A stretch of DNA of 64,000 bases, from positions 1-64,000 of the forward strand of contig CAVWRJ010000005.1 in assembly GCA_963757335.1 (NCBI GenBank), read 5' to 3'. The position numbers and the translations under genes are program-made. This DNA is from DASQPA01 sp963757335 (lineage in GTDB: Bacteria; Acidobacteriota; Thermoanaerobaculia; Multivoradales; UBA5704). The notes beneath the pieces were generated by a model, which did not search any database, had not been told where the DNA came from, and was given only the letters and a program-made list of their open reading frames with translations. Below, piece by piece: positions 29,470-39,018 of the stretch; within the stretch, counting starts at the first letter, position 1, and every line of letters starts with the position of its first letter.

Positions 29470-31222
29470 AGAGATCGTGCGCCAGAGGCATCGCGCCGTG
29501 CGACCCGCCGCCGTGCTCGGCGAAAACGACGAGCACGATGCGGGGATCGGAGAGCGGTGCAAAGGAGGTGAACCAGCCGTGGTCCCGGTACTTGAAGGGG
29601 AGATTCTTTTCGTTTCTCTGCGCCTGGGCGATGACCTGGACCGAGCCGGTCTTGCCGGCGATGTCCATGCCCGCCACCCGGGCCGAGTTGTAGGCGGTCC
29701 CACCCGGCTCGTTGACCACCGCCCAGAGCCCGCGGCGGACGGCGTCGAGCGCCTTGGGATCGAGCGGCACCCGGGCGGGCTCCGGCATCTCGGCGTCGTC
29801 CTTGATCAGGTGCGGCACCACCTTCTTGCCCCCGTTGGCGACGATCGAGGTCATCATCGCCATCTGGAGCGGGGTGAGGAGCACCGGCCCCTGGCCGATC
29901 GAGACCGAGATCGTCTCCCCCGGATACCAGGGGATCTTCCGGTACTTCAAGCTCCAGGCCGGATCGGGGACCAGGCCCCGCTTCTCGCCCTGGATGTCGA
30001 TGCCGGTCAGCGACCCCAGGCCGAAGAGGCGGGCGTACTTGGCGATCCGCTCGATGCCGAGCTTCTGGCCCAGGTGATAGAAGAAGACGTCGCAGGAGTG
30101 GGCGAGAGCCTGATGGACGTCGACGGTGCCATGCCCCTCCTTTTTCCAGCAGCGGAAGGGGTGGCCGTAGATCACCGTCGAGCCCGGACAGAAGACGCTG
30201 TCGTGCTCGGAGATGACGTGCTCGGAGAGGCCCGCGGTCGCCATGACGATCTTGAAGGTCGAGCCCGGCGAGTAGGCGTTCTGGATGGCGCGGTCCTGGA
30301 GCGGGTTGTTGGGCTCGTCCAGGAGCGCCTGCCATTCGTCGGCTGCGAGCCGGCGGGCGAAGAGGTTCGAGTTGAAGCTCGGCGAGGAGACGAGTGCCAG
30401 GATCTCGCCGTTTCGGGGGTCCATGGCGACGATCGCCCCCACCTTCTCGGGGCCGTCCAGGAGCCGGGCCGCCTCCTGCTGGAGATCGAGATCGAGCGTC
30501 AGGGTCAGGCTCTTGCCGGGGACCGCCGGCCGCCGGCCGTACTCCCGGAGGAGCTCGCCCCGGCTGTCGACCACCACCACCCGCTCGCCGTCCTTGCCGC
30601 GGAGGGCCGCGTCGTAGGTCTTCTCCAGCCCCTTCTTCCCCACCTGGTCGCCGGCGGTGAGCGCCCCTTCCGAGCGGTCGACCTCCTCGGGCGCCACCTC
30701 CCCCAGGTAGCCCAGGACGTGCGCCGTCTGCGCCCCGTGCCGGTAGAGGCGCAGATGCTGGACCTCGACGTCGAACTCGGGGTATTCGAGGCTCGCGACG
30801 CCGATCCGCGCCACCTGGGCGAGGGTCAGGTTCTCCCCCACGAGGACCGGCTTGAAGACCGGGATGCCGCGATAGTGCTGGAGGAGCGCCTGGAGGTCGG
30901 CCGGCGGCTTGCCGAGGACCTCCGCCACGAAGCTCATGGCGCGCTTCGGATCGCCGCTCCGGCTGCGGTCGATCAGCAGGTTGTAGCTCGGGATGTTCTC
31001 GACCAGGAGCCGCCCGTGGCGGTCGTAGACCAACCCGCGGGGGGCCTGGATGGGGAGCTTCCGCAGCCGGTTGTTCTCGGCGAGCTCCCGGTAGTAGTCC
31101 CCCTGGACGATCTGGACGAACCAGAACCCGGCGCCGATCAGGACGAGGACAGAGGTCACCAGCCGGGTCATCACGCGCACCCGCTGGACCAGGTCCTCTC
31201 GATGCTCGCGAACGACTTTCAA
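29426..31222 (-). CDS. mrdA: penicillin-binding protein 2 (transpeptidase)
   Basis: Elongasome class B PBP of 598 residues. An N-terminal transmembrane helix (VTSVLVLIGAGFWFVQIV) is followed by the PBP dimer domain (APRGLVYDRHGRLLVENIP) and the transpeptidase domain with SPGSTFK (nucleophile Ser), SCDVFF (S-x-D/N motif) and KTGSVQ (K-T-G). Works with RodA to build side-wall peptidoglycan. The gene begins 7 bases after mreD and its 3' end overlaps rodA, so it is in the mre operon. Confidence 0.95.
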   Translation of the reverse strand: MKVVREHREDLVQRVRVMTRLVTSVLVLIGAGFWFVQIVQGDYYRELAENNRLRKLPIQAPRGLVYDRHGRLLVENIPSYNLLIDRSRSGDPKRAMSFVAEVLGKPPADLQALLQHYRGIPVFKPVLVGENLTLAQVARIGVASLEYPEFDVEVQHLRLYRHGAQTAHVLGYLGEVAPEEVDRSEGALTAGDQVGKKGLEKTYDAALRGKDGERVVVVDSRGELLREYGRRPAVPGKSLTLTLDLDLQQEAARLLDGPEKVGAIVAMDPRNGEILALVSSPSFNSNLFARRLAADEWQALLDEPNNPLQDRAIQNAYSPGSTFKIVMATAGLSEHVISEHDSVFCPGSTVIYGHPFRCWKKEGHGTVDVHQALAHSCDVFFYHLGQKLGIERIAKYARLFGLGSLTGIDIQGEKRGLVPDPAWSLKYRKIPWYPGETISVSIGQGPVLLTPLQMAMMTSIVANGGKKVVPHLIKDDAEMPEPARVPLDPKALDAVRRGLWAVVNEPGGTAYNSARVAGMDIAGKTGSVQVIAQAQRNEKNLPFKYRDHGWFTSFAPLSDPRIVLVVFAEHGGGSHGAMPLAHDLYEKYFATALDTPAL

Positions 31223-31229
31223 CGGCAGC

Positions 31230-31748
31230 TCACTCCAGCCTCAAACGGCTCATCCGGCTGCGCCGGCGGGTTTCGTAGTTGTCGGCGAGGCTCCCCGCCG
31301 CGGCATAGACCACCATCCCCACGAGGCCGCAGACCGCCGCCTTGGCGCCGGCCCACCAAAGCGACGGCAGCACCGGATCGGGAAGGAGAAGGAAGGCCAG
31401 ACCCACGAGGACCGCCTGCTGCAGCACGGAGGCCAGGCCCACCACCCCGAAGACGCCGGTTGCCCGCTGGATGACCAGGCGCTGGGCGAGCCGCGCCACT
31501 CCGTAGCCGACTATGGTATCAGCGAATCCATAGAGCCCGTAGAAGCCGCCGGTCAGGTTGTCGTGGATCAAGCCCGCGGCGAGGCCGAGGAGGAGCCCGG
31601 CCAGGCTGTTGCCGGAGAGCGCCCGGAGGGCCACGAAGACAAGGAAGACGTCCATCACCCGCGGGAAGTCGGGGAACAGGTGGACCCCCACGAGGTGGAC
31701 GAGGAGAGCGGCCACGAGGCCGAGCACGAGCCTAACGGCGCCGGACAC
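31230..31748 (-). CDS. mreD: rod shape-determining protein MreD
   Basis: Small hydrophobic MreD (172 residues, ~5 helices: LVLGLVAALLVHLVGVHLF; SLAGLLLGLAAGLIHD; VLVGLAFLLL; AVCGLVGMVVYAAAG). Start chosen at GTG 31748 because AAGGAGG lies 9 bases upstream on this strand (31758-31764). This gives a 17-base overlap with mreC. A GTG at 31727 would drop seven residues. Inner-membrane elongasome component. Confidence 0.87.
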   Translation of the reverse strand: MSGAVRLVLGLVAALLVHLVGVHLFPDFPRVMDVFLVFVALRALSGNSLAGLLLGLAAGLIHDNLTGGFYGLYGFADTIVGYGVARLAQRLVIQRATGVFGVVGLASVLQQAVLVGLAFLLLPDPVLPSLWWAGAKAAVCGLVGMVVYAAAGSLADNYETRRRSRMSRLRLE

Positions 31749-32598
31749 CGGGGAGGGCCTCCTTGATCGGTTCGGGAACGGGGGCGTGCTCCAGGAGGAA
31801 GACCTGGTCGAGAGTGCCGAAGTCGACCGCGGGAAGGAGCCGGATCTTGTGGAAGAGCTGCCCGCCGGGCTCCAGCTGGCCGCCGGGCTCGACCGAGGCC
31901 ACCGTCCCCACCGGGATGCCGCGCGGATAGACGCCATCGATACCGGCGGTGACGATGCGGTCGCCCACCCGGATGTCGGCCTGGAGCGGCACGTAGTCGA
32001 GCTCCAACCCGCCCCTGGCGCTGCCACGGACGATCCCCTGCCGCCGGGTGCGGAGCGCCATCACCCCCACGGCGGCGGCGCGGTCGGTGAGGAGCTGCAC
32101 CTTGGCGTAGGAGCCGGCGGTGACGACGACCCTCCCCACGAGGCCCTCCGGCGCCAGCACCGGCTGGTTCGCCCGGGCGGGGCGGGGGCCGGCGTAGAGG
32201 ACGAGGGTGCGGAGCAGCGAGGTGCGGTCGACATAGACCACGTCGGCCGCCCGGATGTCGCCTGAAGGGGGGGCCGCGTAGTCGACCGCCGCCCCCAGCC
32301 GCGCCATCTCGTCCCCGAGGTCGTCGGTGCGCAGGAGCCGGAGTTTCAAGTCCATCATCTCTCGCTTCAAGGCGCGATTCTCGTCGATCAGCCGGCCGCG
32401 GAGAGCGAAGCTCTCCCGGGTGCCCGAGAAGCTCTCCGAGACCACCGCCACCAGCCGCGCCAGCGGTCCGAGGACGCGCAGGCCGGCCGACTCGAGGGCG
32501 GTCCCGTGCCCTCCGCGCCCAGGGATCTGGACGGCGAGGAACACCAACTGCCCGGCGAGGACCAGGATCAGCAGCCAGCCGGTACGGCGTTCGTCCAC
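31732..32598 (-). CDS. mreC: rod shape-determining protein MreC
   Basis: Periplasmic elongasome scaffold, 288 residues. N-terminal transmembrane helix (WLLILVLAGQLVFLAV), a coiled-coil (RLIDENRALKREMMDLKLRLL), and the two beta-barrel domains with the signature PVLAPEGLVGRVVVTAGSYAKVQLLTD (pieces) and GIPVGTVASVEPGG. The GTG start (GTGGACGAACG) leaves a 27-base gap to mreB. A short perfect repeat (EPGGQL twice) lies in the C-terminal domain. Confidence 0.93.
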   Translation of the reverse strand: MDERRTGWLLILVLAGQLVFLAVQIPGRGGHGTALESAGLRVLGPLARLVAVVSESFSGTRESFALRGRLIDENRALKREMMDLKLRLLRTDDLGDEMARLGAAVDYAAPPSGDIRAADVVYVDRTSLLRTLVLYAGPRPARANQPVLAPEGLVGRVVVTAGSYAKVQLLTDRAAAVGVMALRTRRQGIVRGSARGGLELDYVPLQADIRVGDRIVTAGIDGVYPRGIPVGTVASVEPGGQLEPGGQLFHKIRLLPAVDFGTLDQVFLLEHAPVPEPIKEALPGVRRR

Positions 32599-32625
32599 GC
32601 TACGGTCCGACTTAAATCCGGCCGT

Positions 32626-33651
32626 CTACCGAATGGAGACTTTGCGCAGGAGGTCGATGTCGGAGAGGACGCGGCCGGTGCCGAGGACGACGGAGGCCAG
32701 CGGATCCTCGGCGAGGACGACCGGCAGCCCGGTCTCGTCGCGCAGGCGCTGATCCAGGTTGCGGAGCAGCGCCCCGCCCCCCGAGAGCACGATGCCCTTG
32801 TCCATGATGTCGGCGGAGAGCTCCGGCGGCGTCCGTTCGAGGGCCATCCGCACCGCCTCGACGATCGTCGCCACCGGCTCGGCCAGGGCCTCGCGGATCT
32901 CCTCGTCGGAGATGGTGAGGGTCTTGGGCACCCCTTCGACCAGGTCGCGCCCCTTGATGTCCATCTTGATCTCTTCTTTCAAGGGGTAGGCCGAACCGAG
33001 CTGGATCTTGATCTGCTCGGCCGTCCGCTCGCCGATCAGCAGGTTGTACTTGCGCTTCAGGTACTGGATGATGCCGACGTCCATCTCGTTGCCGGCGATG
33101 CGCACCGAGCGGCTGTAGACCGTGCCGGCGAGCGAGATGACCGCCACGTCGGTGGTGCCGCCGCCGATGTCGACGATCATGTTCCCCGACGGCTCGGTGA
33201 TCGGCAGCCCCGCCCCGATCGCCGCCATCATCGCCTGCTCGACTAAGAAGACCTCGGAGGCCCCGGCCCGCATCGCCGAGTCCTTGACCGCCCGCTTCTC
33301 CACCTGGGTGATCTCGGAGGGCACGCCGATGACGATCCGCGGATGGACGTACATCTTGCGCCCATGCGCCTTCTTGATGAAGTACTCGAGCATGCGCTCG
33401 GTGACCTCGAAGTCGGCGATGACCCCGTCCTTCATCGGACGGATCGACTCGATGTTGCCGGGGGTGCGGCCGAGCATCTCCTTGGCCTCGATCCCCACCG
33501 CCTCGATGCGGTTGGTCAATTTGTTGATGACGACGACCGAGGGCTCGCGGACGACGATCCCCTGGCCCTTGGCGAACACCAGGGTATTGGCGGTGCCGAG
33601 GTCGATCGCCAGGTCTTTCGAAAAATAACGGAGCAGGGAAGCAACGGGCAT
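32626..33651 (-). CDS. mreB: rod shape-determining actin MreB
   Basis: Bacterial actin of 341 residues. Nucleotide-binding motifs are IDLGTANTLVF (phosphate 1), IVDIGGGTTDVAVI (phosphate 2) and GIVLSGGGALL (adenosine). The sequence is highly conserved throughout (RPMKDGVIADFEVTERMLEYF, in pieces). It organises side-wall peptidoglycan synthesis with MreC/D, RodA and PBP2 encoded just downstream. Confidence 0.97.
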   Translation of the reverse strand: MPVASLLRYFSKDLAIDLGTANTLVFAKGQGIVVREPSVVVINKLTNRIEAVGIEAKEMLGRTPGNIESIRPMKDGVIADFEVTERMLEYFIKKAHGRKMYVHPRIVIGVPSEITQVEKRAVKDSAMRAGASEVFLVEQAMMAAIGAGLPITEPSGNMIVDIGGGTTDVAVISLAGTVYSRSVRIAGNEMDVGIIQYLKRKYNLLIGERTAEQIKIQLGSAYPLKEEIKMDIKGRDLVEGVPKTLTISDEEIREALAEPVATIVEAVRMALERTPPELSADIMDKGIVLSGGGALLRNLDQRLRDETGLPVVLAEDPLASVVLGTGRVLSDIDLLRKVSIR

Positions 33652-33757
33652 CAGACTTGTTCCTGATCTCTCGGTATGCTCCGCGCCGGGGCGCGGAGTG
33701 CGGCCGATCTACGGCGGCAGGGGTCCAGATTCCTCTCGACGAAACGCATCTCTTGTA

Positions 33758-35188
33758 TCAGGGATTGGCGACGAACTCACGGAGGCGCCGGACGGTCGCG
33801 TTGCCCCAACCGTCCCGCGCCCGGATCTCGATGAAGCTCAAACCTTCCCTGGTCAGCTGGACGGTCTTGGTGAAGGTGCCGTCCGGGTTGACCTTCACCT
33901 GCTCCCCGTTGACCTCCACCACCGCTCCCGGCTCGGTCTTGCCGCCGACGATGAAGATACTACCGTAGGATTTGACATCTTCGAGTTCCAGCGGGGGCGG
34001 AGTCTTGTCGCCCTCCCCGGCGCCGCTCCTAAAAGACGCCACCCGGAAGCGCCGCGGCGGGCTCCAGGGGCCCTGCGTGCCGTCCTTGCCATAGGCGGCC
34101 ACCCGCCACTGGAAGGTGCCCTCGCCGCGGAGGCCCAGGGTGGCGCGGCTCTTCACCCGGTTCTCGACGTCGATGACGTTGTCGACGAAAAGGTGGTTTC
34201 TGGAGACCTGGAGGGCGTAGCGGGAGGCGCCCGAGACCGGCTGCCAGGCGAGGACCAGGCGCGGCGCCTTGCCGGAGTCGATCTCCAGGTTGTCGGCCGG
34301 CTCGACCGGCTCGGGCCGGGAGGGGAGCGACTGCGCCTCGGAGAGCAGATCGCCGGTCTGGGTGACCTGTTGGAGCTCCTTGACCTCGCGTTTCAGGCCA
34401 CCCTTCGATTCGAGCGCGAGACCGCCGTGGAAGGCGCCGTAGCGCCCCTTGCGCGAGTCGCGGTCGAAGGCGACGTAGGCCTCCGAGTTCTGCTGCACCC
34501 GCGCCTCCGCCCCCGGGGTCTTCACCTTGCTCGCCCGGCTGGAGGTGTTCAAGTTGACCCAGCCGTAGTCCATCTGGATCGACTGCTCGGTCCCTCCCCC
34601 CTCCGCCGGCCGGGGGGAGGAGATGATGAACTGGGTGTTGGGGCGGACAGTGAACAGGGTACCGTCGCCGAACATGATCTCCGCCGAGCCGGCGCCCGTG
34701 GTGCGCACGTAGTCGCCGGCCCGGATGGGAACGTTGCTCCGCGCCTCCTCCCACTCCTCGCCGTTGCCGCGCCGGTACTCCACCTCCCCCTGGATGGAGA
34801 CGAAGTGGGCCTCCCCAGAGGCCCCCGGGCGGAGCGACTCGCGGATGGCGAGAAGGAGGTTCCAGCTGCGATCGGCGTTCGTCAGCGAGTCGCGGAAGGC
34901 GCCGCGGGTGAAGTCGTTGCCGGCATCCTCGAGGCTCTGGCGGGCGGCGCCGAAGTCACCCTTGGCGGCGACCCCCGGCTCGCCCTGGAGCTGCTCCAAG
35001 AGGAGCCGGGCCCGGCCGATGACCTGCTCTGCCCGCCGCTCGCTGGTCTGCCGCTCCCAGAGCCTGTAGGCTCCATAGGAGACCCCCAGAATGACGAGGA
35101 TCAGCAGCAGGAAGGCCCACCCACGGAGGGTGTCCACCGAGATGCTGTACCAATCCTTTCTCGGGCTGCCGGCCTTCAGGGGGGGCAC
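33758..35188 (-). CDS. membrane-anchored FecR-domain protein
   Basis: 476-residue protein with a transmembrane helix (GWAFLLLILVILGVSYGAY) near the N-terminus, a helical segment, a FecR domain (VSIQGEVEYRRGNGEEW, VRTTGAGSAEIMFGDGTLFTV, LESKGG) and one or two fibronectin/Ig-like beta domains (LVLAWQPVSGASRYALQVS; IFIVGGKTEPGAVVEVNGE). FecR domains here are probably structural, as no FecA/FecI is adjacent. It precedes mreB by ~105 bases on the same strand, so it may be co-transcribed with and serve the cell-envelope operon. GTG start. Function is unknown. Confidence 0.8.
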   Translation of the reverse strand: MPPLKAGSPRKDWYSISVDTLRGWAFLLLILVILGVSYGAYRLWERQTSERRAEQVIGRARLLLEQLQGEPGVAAKGDFGAARQSLEDAGNDFTRGAFRDSLTNADRSWNLLLAIRESLRPGASGEAHFVSIQGEVEYRRGNGEEWEEARSNVPIRAGDYVRTTGAGSAEIMFGDGTLFTVRPNTQFIISSPRPAEGGGTEQSIQMDYGWVNLNTSSRASKVKTPGAEARVQQNSEAYVAFDRDSRKGRYGAFHGGLALESKGGLKREVKELQQVTQTGDLLSEAQSLPSRPEPVEPADNLEIDSGKAPRLVLAWQPVSGASRYALQVSRNHLFVDNVIDVENRVKSRATLGLRGEGTFQWRVAAYGKDGTQGPWSPPRRFRVASFRSGAGEGDKTPPPLELEDVKSYGSIFIVGGKTEPGAVVEVNGEQVKVNPDGTFTKTVQLTREGLSFIEIRARDGWGNATVRRLREFVANP

Positions 35189-35229
35189 TTGAACTCCCTT
35201 TCATGTAGGGAAACGAATATTAACACGGG

Positions 35230-35258
35230 TTGTCGCGCCGCCCGCCGGCTGGTAAAGT
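35230..35258 (+). promoter_or_regulatory. candidate sigma70-type promoter of ppiD-like gene
   Basis: TTGTCG and TAAAGT are separated by 17 bases, 36 bases upstream of the ATG, in the divergent gap with the FecR gene. Pattern match only. Confidence 0.35.
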
Positions 35259-35293
35259 GCTACGTCCCTCACGGGTCGAAAGGAGTTCGTGCA

Positions 35294-37255
35294 ATGCTCA
35301 AGGTGTTTCGGGAAAATCTTAAATATCTCAGCTGGATTCTCTGGGTGATCATCGCCCTCTTCGTGGCCGCCATCTTCATCGGCTTCGGGGACGTGACCAG
35401 CTTCGGGAAGGGAGCCAACTCCTCTCACGTGGCGGCGACGGTGGGCCACGAGACCATCACCCGCGAAGACTTCCAGCGCAGCTACCAGGCGCTCGAGCGC
35501 CGGATGCAGCAGACGTACGGCGACCAGTACACGCCCGAGGTCGCCAAACAGATGCAGCTGCCGCTCCAGGCCCTGACCCAGGCCGTCAACCAGAAGATCC
35601 TCCTCGCCGAGGCGGACCGCCTGGGCCTCAAAGCGAGCGACGCGGAGGTGAGGAGCCGCATCCTGACCGCCCCCACCTTCCAGGACGACAAGGGCCAGTT
35701 CGTCGGCGAGCCCCTCTACAAGCAGTTCCTCTCCGAGCAGCTGCACATGACTCCCGACCAGTTCGAGAACCAGCTCCGCGACGACCTCGTGCTCGGCAAG
35801 CTCGTCGAGACCCTCCGGGCCGGCGTCTACATCTCGGACGACGAGGTCGAGAAGGCCTATAGAGATCAGGTCGAGAAGGCCAAGGTCCGCTACGTCGAGC
35901 TCCCCCGCGGCCGCTTCGTCCAGGCCCAGGAGAACGTCCCGCAGAACGAGCTCGCCGCCTACTACGAGGCGCACAAGGCGGAGTTCAAGCTGCCGGAGGA
36001 GCGCGAGGCGGCCTACGTCCTCGTCGAGAAGGCCAAGCTCCTGCCGCAGATCCAGCTGGACGACAAGGCGATGAAGGACTATTACGACGCCCACGCCAAG
36101 GAGTTCGCCCAGCAGGAGCAGGTGCACGCCCGCCACATCCTCGCCAAGGTCGACGACCAGCACCCCGACGCCCTCGCCCAGAAGAAGATCGCGCTCGCCA
36201 AGCAGCGGATCGAGAAGGGCGAGGACTTCGCCAAGGTCGCCAAGGATCTCTCCGACGATCCGGGCTCCAAGGACCGCGGCGGCGACCTCGGGCTGTTCGG
36301 CCGCAACGCCATGGTCAAGGAGTTCGAGGACGCCGCCTTCAAGGCCGAGCCGCACCAACTGGTGGGCCCCATCCACTCGAACTTCGGCTACCACCTGATC
36401 GAGGTCCTGGAGAAGAAGCCCGGGGGGCAGCAGCCGTTCGAGCAGATCAAGCAGCAGATCGGCACCCGGCTCGCCCTCGAACGCAGCCAGGATCTCGCCC
36501 AGACCAAGGCGAGGGAGATCGCCGACCGGCTCAACCGTGAGAAGCCGAAGAGCCCAGCGGACTTGGAAGCCCTCGCCAAGACCGACCCGACGCTCACCTT
36601 CGCCAAGACCGGCAAGTTCGGCCAGAACGACCCGGTGCCCGGCATCGGCCGGCTCCCGGCCTTCAACAAGGCCGCTTTCGACATGACCAAGGGCGCGGTG
36701 TCGCAGCCCATCCAGGTCGGCCGCGGCTATGCGGTCCTCTACTTGACCGACGTTCAGGCCCCCAAGACGCAGACCCTGGCCGAGGTCGAGCCGCAGGTGC
36801 GGCTCGCCGTGGGCACCCAGAAGCAGCAGCAGGTGGCCCTCGACCGGCTGACCCAGGCCAAGGACGAGATCGCCAAGGGCAAGACCTTGGACCAGGTGGC
36901 CGGGGAGCTGGGGCTCCAGGTCAAGGAGACCCAGGAGTTCGGTGGCCAGGGCTTCATCCCCGGGCTCGGCTTCTCGCCGCAGCTCGCCCAGGCGGCCCTC
37001 GCCCTCCCCACCGGCCAGGTCGGCGGTCCGTTCCCCGCCGGGCAGGGGGCGGTGCTCTTCCAGGTCTCCGACCACAAGGGGGCCGACCCCAAGGAGCTCG
37101 CGACCAAGAAGGACCAGATCAAAGAACAGCTGGCGAGCGACCGCTTCCAGCGCGTCCTCTCGGCGGTGATCGAGAAGCGCAAGCGCGACCTGGGGGTCAA
37201 CTTCAACCGACAGTTCCTCGAAGCCTTCGACATCCAGCCGCCGCAGACCTCTTAG
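35294..37255 (+). CDS. PpiD/SurA-type periplasmic folding chaperone
   Basis: Membrane-anchored SurA_N/parvulin protein of 653 residues. ATG at 35294 with AAAGGAG upstream. One N-terminal helix (LSWILWVIIALFVAAIFIGF) anchors it facing the periplasm. Then a SurA_N chaperone domain (VGHETITREDFQRSYQALE), and a parvulin domain (EQVHARHILAKVDDQHPDA; GGDLGLFGRNAMVKEFEDAAF; HSNFGYHLIEVLEK). The C-terminal half has a second, degenerate parvulin-like region (GFIPGLGFSPQLAQAALALP). The layout equals PpiD, which assists outer-membrane and secreted protein folding. Confidence 0.88.
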   Translation: MLKVFRENLKYLSWILWVIIALFVAAIFIGFGDVTSFGKGANSSHVAATVGHETITREDFQRSYQALERRMQQTYGDQYTPEVAKQMQLPLQALTQAVNQKILLAEADRLGLKASDAEVRSRILTAPTFQDDKGQFVGEPLYKQFLSEQLHMTPDQFENQLRDDLVLGKLVETLRAGVYISDDEVEKAYRDQVEKAKVRYVELPRGRFVQAQENVPQNELAAYYEAHKAEFKLPEEREAAYVLVEKAKLLPQIQLDDKAMKDYYDAHAKEFAQQEQVHARHILAKVDDQHPDALAQKKIALAKQRIEKGEDFAKVAKDLSDDPGSKDRGGDLGLFGRNAMVKEFEDAAFKAEPHQLVGPIHSNFGYHLIEVLEKKPGGQQPFEQIKQQIGTRLALERSQDLAQTKAREIADRLNREKPKSPADLEALAKTDPTLTFAKTGKFGQNDPVPGIGRLPAFNKAAFDMTKGAVSQPIQVGRGYAVLYLTDVQAPKTQTLAEVEPQVRLAVGTQKQQQVALDRLTQAKDEIAKGKTLDQVAGELGLQVKETQEFGGQGFIPGLGFSPQLAQAALALPTGQVGGPFPAGQGAVLFQVSDHKGADPKELATKKDQIKEQLASDRFQRVLSAVIEKRKRDLGVNFNRQFLEAFDIQPPQTS

Positions 37256-37270
37256 GTCTCAAGCACGTAG

Positions 37271-37298
37271 TTCCCCGGGAGGTCCTCCTCCCGGGGAA
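37271..37298. terminator. GC-rich hairpin after ppiD-like gene
   Basis: Perfect 12-bp stem TTCCCCGGGAGG / CCTCCCGGGGAA with a TCCT loop, 15 bases after the stop codon and 30 before ruvA. There is no T-run, so it may attenuate rather than stop transcription into ruvA. Confidence 0.6.
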
Positions 37299-37327
37299 TG
37301 GTCCCCCTTCGAGCGTACAATCCCCCC

Positions 37328-37918
37328 GTGATCGGCTACCTGCAGGGTCAGATCCTCAAAAGCGGCACCGACCGCCTCCTCCTGGACGTGCAAGGGGTGG
37401 GGTACGTCGTCCACATTCCGCTCTCCACCTACTACGAGATCGAGCGCCGCGGCGGCAGCGGGCCGGTCGCCCTCTTCATCCATACCCAGGTGCGGGAGGA
37501 CGACATCTCCCTCTTCGGCTTCTGGACCGAGCGCGAGAAGCTTCTCTTCGAGCGGCTGATCGGGGTGACCGGAATCGGGCCGCGCCTCGCCCGGGTGATC
37601 CTCTCCGGGATGGCGCCGGAGGATCTCCTGGCGGCGCTCGCGGCGGGCGACCTGGGGCGCCTGTCGAGCATCCCCGGGGTGGGCAAGAAGACGGCCGAGC
37701 GGATGGTTCTGGAGCTGCGGGAGAAGATGCGCGAGCTGGCGGCCGAGCTGCCGGAAAAGCCGCTCCCGGCCGACGACGACGTCGTCTCCGCCCTCGTCAA
37801 CCTCGGCTACAAACCTGCCCAGGCCGAGCGCGCCGTGGCCGACGCCCGCCGGGAGAGCCCCGACGCCGCCTTCCACGATCTCCTCCGCGCCAGCTTGAAC
37901 CGATTGTCCCGGGCGTAG
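37328..37918 (+). CDS. ruvA: Holliday junction DNA helicase subunit RuvA
   Basis: Junction-binding subunit of the RuvAB branch-migration motor (196 residues). Start at GTG 37328 (VIGYLQGQILKSG), which aligns with RuvA N-termini. OB domain motif DVQGVGYVVHIPLSTY; helix-hairpin-helix segments TGIGPRLARVILSG and IPGVGKKTAERMVLEL; C-terminal domain III (VVSALVNLGYKPAQAERAV) that contacts RuvB. ruvB lies ~1.1 kb downstream, separated by an antisense secreted-protein gene; no ruvC is in the window. Confidence 0.95.
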   Translation: MIGYLQGQILKSGTDRLLLDVQGVGYVVHIPLSTYYEIERRGGSGPVALFIHTQVREDDISLFGFWTEREKLLFERLIGVTGIGPRLARVILSGMAPEDLLAALAAGDLGRLSSIPGVGKKTAERMVLELREKMRELAAELPEKPLPADDDVVSALVNLGYKPAQAERAVADARRESPDAAFHDLLRASLNRLSRA

Positions 37919-37920
37919 AT

Positions 37921-38777
37921 CTACATGAAGTACCCGTTGACGTCCACGATCAGCTGAACGTTCCCCTTGCCGACGATGACGGGCTGGGCGGCCAGGGTAC
38001 CGCTGCCGTCCGAGGAGAGCGGCAGGATGGCATTGTTGGTCCGCGTCTGGCCGGCGCCGAAGTTGATCGTGCTGGCGACCGGGACCGGGTAGTTGCCCGG
38101 GAAGACGCTGATGAAGCCGTCGCCGGTCGGGCTGACCACCGTGATGTTGACCGAGAGCGCCTTGGCGTTGGCCGGAATGCCGCAGGCGAAGGCGCTGATG
38201 CCGGCCGCGGCGAAGGTGAGCTGCGCCCCCGAGCCCAGGGGGCTGCTCTGGCGGGTGTCGAGGAGCCGGCACGGGGTCACGGTGTAGAAGCTCTTGGCCG
38301 TCCCGGGGACGACCACGACCGTCGTCGGCACCGAGTCGGCCGTGCCGGACGCGTTCTGGAGGTGGAGGGCGATGGTGTAGACCCCCGGGGTGATCCCCGT
38401 CGTATCCCACCAGGCTCCCGCTCCCACGACATCGACTTCCGGGGAGCTCGCATTGGTGACCTTCCAGGTGTAGGTGAGCGGCGGCTTCCCTCGGCCGGTG
38501 GAAGCGAAGTTGACGAGCTGGCCGGCCTCGACCGCCACCGCCCCCACCTGGGAGGAGAGGATGACCGGCTTCGGGTCGAGCACGGTGACCGTCTGGGTGA
38601 CCACCTGCGAGCAGCCGAAGACGTTACAGGCCTTGAAGGTGACCTGCTTTTGTCCCGGGGTCGAGAAGGTGAAGGTCGGGTTCTGGGCCGTCGAGGTCGA
38701 GACCTGGGCCTGGCTCGCCACGGCGAAGCACAGGGCTGCAACGGACAGACAACGACACGGCCGCACGAGTGTGCGTC
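37921..38777 (-). CDS. secreted Ig-like protein with VDVNGYF C-terminal module, signal frame-broken
   Basis: Exported protein of about 285 residues. The best start is ATG 38777 with GGAGGA 8 bases upstream, reading MTHTRAAVSLS. A frame break near 38735-38745 then joins it to VAALCFAVASQAQ, which completes a good signal peptide. The frame starting at GTG 38766 lacks this. A PKD/Ig-like domain (QKQVTFKACNVFGCSQVVTQ; PPLTYTWKVTNASS) precedes a ~130-residue module running from TPCRLLDTRQSSPLGSG to VQLIVDVNGYFM. That module is a recurrent surface-protein tail in Acidobacteriota and Actinobacteria. The upstream product may be short because adjacent Ig repeats were lost. Gene lies inside the ruvA-ruvB gap on the opposite strand. 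Confidence 0.7.
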
Positions 38778-38903
38778 ATCGGTGCATCCTCCGCCCGGAG
38801 CAGCGAAGCCGGCGCTGCCGGGCGCAGCGCCTCACCCAGAAGGGGAGATCAAGAGTTACTTATATTGGTGCAAGGCTATCGCTTATCTTCCTCGCGGTCA
38901 AGC

Positions 38904-38988
38904 GGTCCGTTTGAACCTGCGGGCGGTCTCCTTCGGGCGCTCCGCGCAGCCCGCAGCCCGTCCGCGGATTTCAAACCGACCGGTACCT
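38904..38988 (+). repeat. intergenic palindromic element, copy A
   Basis: Contains the 42-bp core (38910-38951, beginning TTTGAACCTGCGGGCGGTC) found exactly at 47557-47598 and 56937-56978. Edges are GGTCCGTTTGAA on the left and the near-inverted TTTCAAACCGACCGGTACC on the right. Confidence 0.88.
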
Positions 38989-39018
38989 CTCTCCGGCTGG
39001 AGGGTAACGCCGAGTAGA

